This document shows, piece after piece, positions 7,059 through 7,916 of a stretch of 7,916 nt of DNA. Every line of letters starts with the position of its first letter. Position 1 is the first letter of the stretch. Below the pieces are notes generated by a model. It did no database searches, had not been told where the DNA came from, and saw only the letters and a list, made by a program, of their open reading frames with translations. The DNA comes from Deltaproteobacteria bacterium (GTDB lineage Bacteria; Desulfobacterota; Desulfobacteria; Desulfobacterales; Desulfatirhabdiaceae). Position numbers and translations under genes: made by a program. The DNA is taken from the NCBI GenBank assembly GCA_026388755.1, contig JAPLJE010000089.1, positions 1,148-9,063 of the forward strand, in the 5' to 3' direction.

Positions 7059-7277
7059 TCAGTGCCTCTGCAAGTGGTCACAATTGACAGAGCAATCCTG
7101 GAACATGCCTTCGGTTTTCGAAAGAAATACCTCTGTCGGAATATTACGGATCGTAGTTGTGATGGGAACGATAATTACCTCATCAAGATATTCCAGCACG
7201 GACTCTCGTGTCAGGATAACGAAAAAAACAGCCGGAGCGCAGCGATCGGCTGTATTGCCTGGTTCACTTACTTTAGT
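7059..7277 (-). pseudogene. MazF/PemK toxin gene remnant
   Basis: A 72-codon frame without a usable start carries the centre of a MazF/PemK-type endoribonuclease. FVILTRESVLEYLDEVIIV is followed by PITTTIRNIPTEVFLSKTEG and then MFQDCSVNCDHLQ. This matches the family's R-P-V-hydrophobic-LTRD start of the fold, the VxPITxTIRxIPTEV strand-turn with the conserved T-R, and the D-C-x-V-N-x-D-x-x-Q segment. The first 15-20 family residues (the RGDxxW segment) are replaced by unrelated sequence at the tail of the gene at 7268. Immediately after CDHLQ comes RH and a TGA (7061-7059). Traces of a C-terminal RIAR..DGR and ERRPIDSAI appear in two different frames down to about 7013. No antitoxin gene remains next to it. 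MazF toxins cleave mRNA; this copy cannot make a complete one. Confidence 0.82.
7222..7253 (-). terminator. Intrinsic terminator of the right-edge gene
   Basis: On the minus strand, ACAGCCG (7253-7247) pairs perfectly with CGGCTGT (7234-7228) around a 12-nt loop and is followed directly by a T run (7228-7222, the first T in the stem). It lies 14 bp after the stop codon of the gene ending at 7268 and inside the open frame of the mazF remnant. It separates that gene from the cupin group. Confidence 0.85.
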
Positions 7278-7916
7278 TTACGAATCTGTTTTTTGAGCTT
7301 CTTCACGTCGCTACTATTTATAACCCTTTGTCCAATTCCAATCATCTCAAGAAAAATGGGATTGCGGTCCAATATCTTCCACTGTTCCGAAATATCATCA
7401 AGTAAAGGAAATTTTTCTTCTTCTTTCGATAAACCTTCTGTTGAATCTATCTTTACGCGATTACTATCATAATGTGCACCACCAAGCTTGTTGGCTACGT
7501 ATTTTATTACTTCACGTTTATTGATTCGTGCCTTTCCATAAATAAAACTGATTTGTGATAAGAATGAATCTATACTTAAGGGGATACTACTGATAGACAA
7601 TCTTTTACTTTCATCGTAATTTCTTTTCACTTCTTCTGCTGACAACGCACGATTCATATGCCGCACACTCTCAATAAAACCATTACTAATTTTTGCACCA
7701 GCCGACATAAAGAACGTAGTTGACTCTATATCCGGTATATTTTTCTCTAATGAACTTTCAGGAGTTAAGATTCTAATGCGTTGATTTAACATTGCACCTG
7801 CTACTTTTAGTTTTCCATCTACAAGCAAGTATCGCAAGGTTGGAGAATTGCGTCTAATTGCATCATCTGAAATATCACCTCCCCATTCTTTTTCAAGGAA
7901 GATAAGATCTTCAAGC
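7268..7916 (-). CDS. AT-rich protein of unknown function, 5' end outside the window
   Basis: The frame is open to the right edge (first full codon 7915-7913), giving 215 visible residues and TAA at 7270-7268. The TTG at 7837 is merely internal. I do not recognise the whole protein. Residues about 68-103 (STTFFMSAGAKISNGFIESV, then NRALSAEEVKRNYDES) resemble the end of a LamG/concanavalin A-like lectin domain, where a V-R-x-x-NRALSAEEV pattern is common. After a linker comes a mostly helical part with INKREVIKYVANKLGGAHYD (131-150) and a Lys-rich C-terminus, KKLKKQIRKLK. GC content is 30-43% in counted lines, well below the 57-63% seen in rsgA and the transporter, which suggests horizontal acquisition. 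A strong terminator follows. Existence of the gene is fairly sure; the lectin-like reading is tentative. Confidence 0.75.
   Translation of the reverse strand, partial: LEDLIFLEKEWGGDISDDAIRRNSPTLRYLLVDGKLKVAGAMLNQRIRILTPESSLEKNIPDIESTTFFMSAGAKISNGFIESVRHMNRALSAEEVKRNYDESKRLSISSIPLSIDSFLSQISFIYGKARINKREVIKYVANKLGGAHYDSNRVKIDSTEGLSKEEEKFPLLDDISEQWKILDRNPIFLEMIGIGQRVINSSDVKKLKKQIRKLK

Noticed and set aside
6865..7472. Plus-strand frames of 136-143 codons at 6865-7296 and 7062-7472
   Set aside because: They lie opposite the cupin, mazF remnant and AT-rich gene, and show no family features or ribosome-binding sites.

Overview
Bacterial chromosomal DNA of mixed quality: a few intact genes sit among many small broken ones. 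Shine-Dalgarno sites, an RsgA ribosome-assembly GTPase, a Cache-domain sensor protein and VCBS repeats all indicate a bacterium. The gene mix would fit a Desulfobacterota (delta-proteobacterial) or similar anaerobe, but no rRNA or other marker is present, so that placement is only a guess. Most of the window is moderately GC-rich (57-63% in the EamA and rsgA lines I counted by hand). The gene at the right edge is clearly AT-rich (30-43% in the lines I counted).

Layout. Positions 1-322 hold no gene I can support. A plus-strand gene for a secreted VCBS/FG-GAP repeat protein follows (323-1723), split by two opposite frameshifts into 323-1258 plus an out-of-frame remainder. Everything after that is on the minus strand. 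Reading left to right: an EamA/DMT-type transporter (1885-2745); rsgA (2957-4018); a 5'-truncated orphan ORF (4082-4411); a decayed cluster of a DUF2442 remnant, a DUF4160 gene and a multiply broken rhuM (4445-5425); a VOC (glyoxalase-fold) protein (5598-5957); an exported, short Cache-domain protein (6031-6582); a cupin (6645-6989); a mazF/pemK toxin remnant (7059-7277); and an AT-rich partial gene running off the right edge (7268-7916) with a clear intrinsic terminator.

How the parts relate. Cupin, Cache and VOC genes run in the same direction with gaps of 62 and 73 bp and may form one operon (cupin first). The DUF4160/DUF2442/RhuM/MazF material resembles an accessory island with toxin-antitoxin-like content that has been eroded by deletions fusing neighbouring reading frames. 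A 58-bp near-identical direct repeat (2707-2764 and 4389-4446, 52/58 matches) carries the start of the EamA gene. Its second copy supplies the only start codon of the orphan ORF at 4082-4411, so the rsgA segment lies between two copies of a transporter gene start.

I do not see a convincing intact novel system. The most notable signals are the duplicated transporter start, the unannotated mazF remnant, and the repeated pattern of deletion-type junctions. That pattern could be genuine gene decay or, in part, assembly or sequencing error.
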